Assembly (NCBI GenBank): GCA_964424555.1
Contig: CAYRIX010000004.1
Coordinates: 8,006 to 72,005, forward strand
DNA length: 64,000 nucleotides
Source: UMGS172 sp964424555
GTDB lineage: Bacteria > Bacillota > Clostridia > Oscillospirales > Acutalibacteraceae
Direction: 5' to 3'
The notes below the pieces were generated by a model that did not search any database, was not told the DNA's origin, and saw only the letters and a list, made by a program, of their open reading frames with translations. The stretch's first letter is position 1. Every line of letters starts with the position of its first letter. The position numbers were made by a program, and so were the translations under genes. Below are positions 61,942-64,000 of this stretch, piece after piece.

Positions 61942-62110
61942 AGGTATAAATGCCTTCCTGGGTGTTTGTGTTGAATTTTCGGGAGCGCTTGGAGGTGCTC
62001 CCCTACAACAAACCCAAAGACACAATGTAGGGGCTGGTGCTGACGGCGCCGTACCCCTCTGTCGCTTTGCGACACATCCCCTTCACCGAAGGGGGGAGTC
62101 TTCCTCGACA
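61942..62110. repeat. Cluster of short hairpin repeats in the gap after the aminotransferase gene
   Basis: The 430-base gap (61793-62222) has no clear gene but several repeat-like pieces. A reverse-oriented element at 61980-62006 (CGGGAGC ... GCTCCCCTAC) belongs to the GTAGGG family. Sequences near 61942-61960 (GCAGGTATAAATGCCTT) and 62025-62045 (GTAGGGGCTGG...) look like divergent members. A further C-rich hairpin, CCCCTTCACCGAAGGGGG at 62078-62095, is of a different type. No promoter or coding signal is clear. Confidence 0.55.
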
Positions 62111-62184
62111 ACCCGCCGCAAGCCGGCGTTCGGGACGTCGAGGCGCCGTCTTCTACAAGATGATTGCTATTACAAGCGCCAAAG

Positions 62185-62215
62185 AAAAAGCAGGAAGGAT
62201 ATTGCCTTCCTGCTT
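62185..62215 (-). terminator. Terminator of the secreted-protein/small-peptide operon
   Basis: On the minus strand an 11-bp stem (62205-62215 with 62189-62199) is followed by TTTTTCTTT, eight bases after the 38-codon gene. Its position supports that small gene as the real end of the operon. Confidence 0.85.
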
Positions 62216-62222
62216 GACTTGC

Positions 62223-62339
62223 TTATTTGGGCCACCAAACGTTGGGGACCGATGCTTCAACCGTTCCATCTTCTGCGGCGAGCGTCACATTCTGAACAAG
62301 ACTTTTGATTTCCATTTCGGGTTTAATATATACCTTCAT
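62223..62339 (-). CDS. Small 38-residue peptide gene downstream of the secreted protein
   Basis: An unannotated-size open frame encodes 38 residues beginning MKVYIKPEMEIKSL and ending SVPNVWWPK. It has a strong ribosome binding site, AAGGAGG (62353-62347), which overlaps the stop codon of the secreted-protein gene, so the two are translationally coupled. A terminator follows it. The MKxYxKPExE start is a pattern shared by many short Firmicute peptides of unknown role, some of them suspected precursor or signal peptides. It has no signal peptide or cysteine. A processed peptide, a toxin or a small regulatory protein are all possible; I do not assign a function. Confidence 0.7.
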   Translation of the reverse strand: MKVYIKPEMEIKSLVQNVTLAAEDGTVEASVPNVWWPK

Positions 62340-62351
62340 CTCGGTGCCTCC

Positions 62352-63404
62352 TTATTGAGCGTTCATCTTTTCCAAGATATCATTGTAACTATAGGCTATA
62401 GTTTCGGTGTAAACGGTCTCGCCGTCAATCACCGCATACATTGCGACCGAAATCTCGGTGTCCAGCATATTGACCGTGGCGTTTTCACGGGTCAGACCCT
62501 TGAGCATAAGCTGATAATCGTAATAGGTTCTGTTGTTTTCGTCGGTGTTGACGGCATAAATGATATCCTCCATACCCTCGGCCTTAACCTTGGCACGGAT
62601 GGTGGTGTTGCCGTCGCTCACGGCATACTCGGGCAACGTCATTCCGTTGAGAAGCAAAGTGGGAGCAGCGACAAAGCCGACCTCGGTGGCCGATTCGTGC
62701 ATTTCCTTGGACAAGCGACCCTTGTAACGCACACCTGCCGAAACATAAGAAGCACCCGAACCACTCTCCCCACGGATAGAACCTTCTCTTACCATGCTGC
62801 AATTTATGGAAGAGCCCTTATCGGTGATAGAGAGATTTTTTATTAATATTTCGGAAACAACACTATCGTTATCGTGATAAACGGTGAACAGTAGGTAAGA
62901 GTAGTCTTCGTTTGATGATAAATCTGCTACGAACGTTAATTCATATGATTGCCATTTGTTTGAGACTTCTAATTTTAAGATAGTTGATTTAATGCCAACC
63001 TTATTTCCAAATCCCAATCCAGAATTTTTTGCACCTCTCCAAAGTTGTATTTGTTGGATTCCGGTGTTAATGCCATTGTCAACAACGCAGTAATTATAAA
63101 CATCAAACGAGAAAGTATAGATATGATAGTTTTGAATTTGATAAGTACCATCACCGCTTGCAATGCCGTAAGATAAACGGGTCCCTTTTGCAAGGGCAGG
63201 AAGAGAGAGTGCTTTTTCGTCAGGGAATATGGGGTCATCTACGATTTCGAGCGAAGGAATGTGGGAGTTTATTTCATTAGGGTTAAAGCCCATGGACTTT
63301 ATGGTACTGTCGTCGGTTTTAGCAGCTACGCTAAAAATGCCCACATTTAAGCAACATAGTATTACTAAAAAAGCTATTATAATTCGTGTGAAGATAGTTC
63401 TCAT
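62352..63404 (-). CDS. Secreted protein of unknown function
   Basis: I do not recognise the full 350-residue protein. It begins with a Sec signal peptide (IIIAFLVILCCLNVGIFSVA, cut after about residue 28). An N-terminal beta-rich domain (about residues 45-200) looks like a carbohydrate-binding jelly-roll, and a C-terminal domain (about 215-350, GVRYKGRLSKEMHESATEVG) resembles modules found in clostridial surface proteins. The ATG follows CGGAGGTCGAA. It starts a two-gene operon with the 38-residue peptide gene and is controlled by a promoter containing dyad operators next to the divergent XRE gene. Confidence 0.75.
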   Translation of the reverse strand: MRTIFTRIIIAFLVILCCLNVGIFSVAAKTDDSTIKSMGFNPNEINSHIPSLEIVDDPIFPDEKALSLPALAKGTRLSYGIASGDGTYQIQNYHIYTFSFDVYNYCVVDNGINTGIQQIQLWRGAKNSGLGFGNKVGIKSTILKLEVSNKWQSYELTFVADLSSNEDYSYLLFTVYHDNDSVVSEILIKNLSITDKGSSINCSMVREGSIRGESGSGASYVSAGVRYKGRLSKEMHESATEVGFVAAPTLLLNGMTLPEYAVSDGNTTIRAKVKAEGMEDIIYAVNTDENNRTYYDYQLMLKGLTRENATVNMLDTEISVAMYAVIDGETVYTETIAYSYNDILEKMNAQ

Positions 63405-63461
63405 TTCGACCTCCGTATGTAATAAAAAATATCAACGAAACAAAATAATTTGTTCAACCTC

Positions 63462-63513
63462 ATTATATGACAACCTGTCATAATTGTCAAGAGTAAATTA
63501 TGACATAATGTCA
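63462..63513. promoter_or_regulatory. Divergent promoter with two dyad operators for XRE and secreted-protein genes
   Basis: On the minus strand TTGACA (63485-63490) and TATAAT (63462-63467) are spaced by 17 bases and drive the secreted-protein operon. The spacer contains the dyad TGACAACCTGTCA (63468-63480). A second dyad, TGACATAATGTCA (63501-63513), lies 33 bp away, about three helical turns, near the start of the XRE transcript. Both follow the rule TGACA-N3-TGTCA and are probable XRE operators. Confidence 0.8.
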
Positions 63514-63526
63514 TTGAGGTGATGTT

Positions 63527-63739
63527 ATGAAAAATAATTTGAAGCTGTTGAGAAAACAAAAGGGTTACACGCAGATAGCGGTTCAGATGAAGACGGGAAT
63601 CGAGCAGGCGTTACTATCCAAATTCGAGACGGGCGAGCGTGTTCCTCCGACCGAGACCCTCATAAGGCTTGCCGATTTTTATGAAGTCAGCATTGACTAT
63701 ATCCTCTGCCGAACCAATATACCCGAGATCAATCGCTGA
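63527..63739 (+). CDS. XRE family helix-turn-helix regulator
   Basis: This 70-residue protein is a compact Cro/C1-type helix-turn-helix regulator (LKLLRKQKGYTQIAVQMKTG, then LLSKFETGERVPPTETLIRL and FYEVSIDYIL). It is divergent from the secreted-protein operon with two dyad operators in the shared promoter region, so it is likely a repressor of that operon and of itself. The ATG follows GAGGTGATGTT. Confidence 0.92.
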   Translation: MKNNLKLLRKQKGYTQIAVQMKTGIEQALLSKFETGERVPPTETLIRLADFYEVSIDYILCRTNIPEINR

Positions 63740-63961
63740 GAATTCCGGGTGTATATTATATAATGTATAAAACCGCGTGCCACAACCGCAGATAAAAATT
63801 TAATGAACACAATGTATAAACCGTTAAATAACCGACAATATTGTATGCGAGCGAATTGTCGCTTTACCACTACATTTTGTTGTTTCAAAACTCCTAAAAC
63901 ACAAGAGTGATTTAAAAGAAAAGTTATTTGAAAAATTTTTCGATTTTTCCGAAAAAAAGTG

Positions 63962-63990
63962 TTGACAAATGGGAAGTGTTGTGGTAATAT
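63962..63990 (+). promoter_or_regulatory. Strong promoter at the right edge of the window
   Basis: TTGACA at 63962-63967 and TAATAT at 63985-63990 (17-base spacer; an overlapping TATAAT is at 63988) lie just inside the window edge, preceded by an AT-rich stretch. The gene it serves is outside the window; the AT-rich upstream suggests a highly expressed or stable RNA gene. The remainder of 63740-63960 shows no gene. Confidence 0.6.
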
Positions 63991-64000
63991 AATCGAGCGC

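Noticed and set aside
62037..62846. Long plus-strand open frame crossing the repeat gap and the secreted-protein gene
   Set aside because: It is antisense to the secreted-protein and peptide genes, has no ribosome binding site, and its sequence has no protein-like pattern.

Overview
The window looks like chromosomal DNA around the replication origin of a spore-forming, Gram-positive, low-to-mid GC Clostridia bacterium, probably a gut or rumen commensal of the Oscillospiraceae/Ruminococcaceae type. The evidence is the dnaA-dnaN-rlbA-recF-remB-gyrB-gyrA core, sporulation genes (spoVAF, spoVAE, a SpoVB-like flippase), ricT, remB, strong AGGAGG-type ribosome binding sites, and a carbohydrate-oriented accessory set (two GH16, one GH94, one GH106-like enzyme and three AraC-type regulators). 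No rRNA, tRNA, CRISPR array or prophage was seen. Species assignment is inference.

Layout. 0.1-6.6 kb: a lipoprotein serpin, a DegV fatty-acid-binding protein, two paralogous GH16 glucanases on the minus strand and a divergent AraC regulator. 6.7-10.1 kb: SpoVB-like flippase, then divergent spoVAF-spoVAE. 10.1-14.1 kb: two parS sites, parA, parB, serS and an acyl-ACP thioesterase. 14.1-23.1 kb: GNAT, VanZ, a transglutaminase-like lipoprotein, a large MacB-type ABC transporter and a YfhO-type membrane protein. 23.1-31.1 kb: AbrB-like regulator, a nested inverted-repeat region, YfbR, a PASTA pseudokinase, rsmE, a REP-associated tyrosine transposase (RAYT), a MATE transporter, an ECF S-component, tcdA and a ttcA-like gene. 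31.1-40.7 kb: dnaA, oriC, dnaN, rlbA, recF, remB, gyrB, a YcxB-like gene and gyrA. 40.8-47.8 kb: MBL hydrolase, SLOG protein, Lrp regulator, MGMT-like protein, GH106-like enzyme, and an AraC-MATE operon. 47.9-50.6 kb: purC, ricT, holB. 50.7-56.9 kb: DeoR-MFS operon, a zinc-ribbon protein with an RNA-polymerase alpha-CTD-like domain, and an Fe-S protein operon ending in an AraC gene. 57.0-61.8 kb: GH94 phosphorylase, trpS, an aminotransferase. 61.9-63.7 kb: a repeat-rich gap, then a secreted protein followed by a tightly coupled 38-residue peptide gene, controlled from a promoter with dyad operators shared with a divergent XRE repressor.

How they work together. oriC, the replication-initiation genes and the ParAB-parS partition module lie within about 22 kb. 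The accessory genes form regulator-plus-effector pairs (AraC/GH16, AraC/MATE, DeoR/MFS, AraC/Fe-S, XRE/secreted peptide). A family of short hairpins beginning GTAGGG and ending CCG is scattered through the window, singly and as inverted pairs. Two identical inverted copies lie in frame inside the RAYT gene, the kind of transposase known to mobilise such elements in other bacteria.

The most notable items are the XRE/secreted protein/38-aa peptide locus, the REP-carrying RAYT gene, the alpha-CTD-like zinc-ribbon protein and the triple-substituted PASTA pseudokinase.
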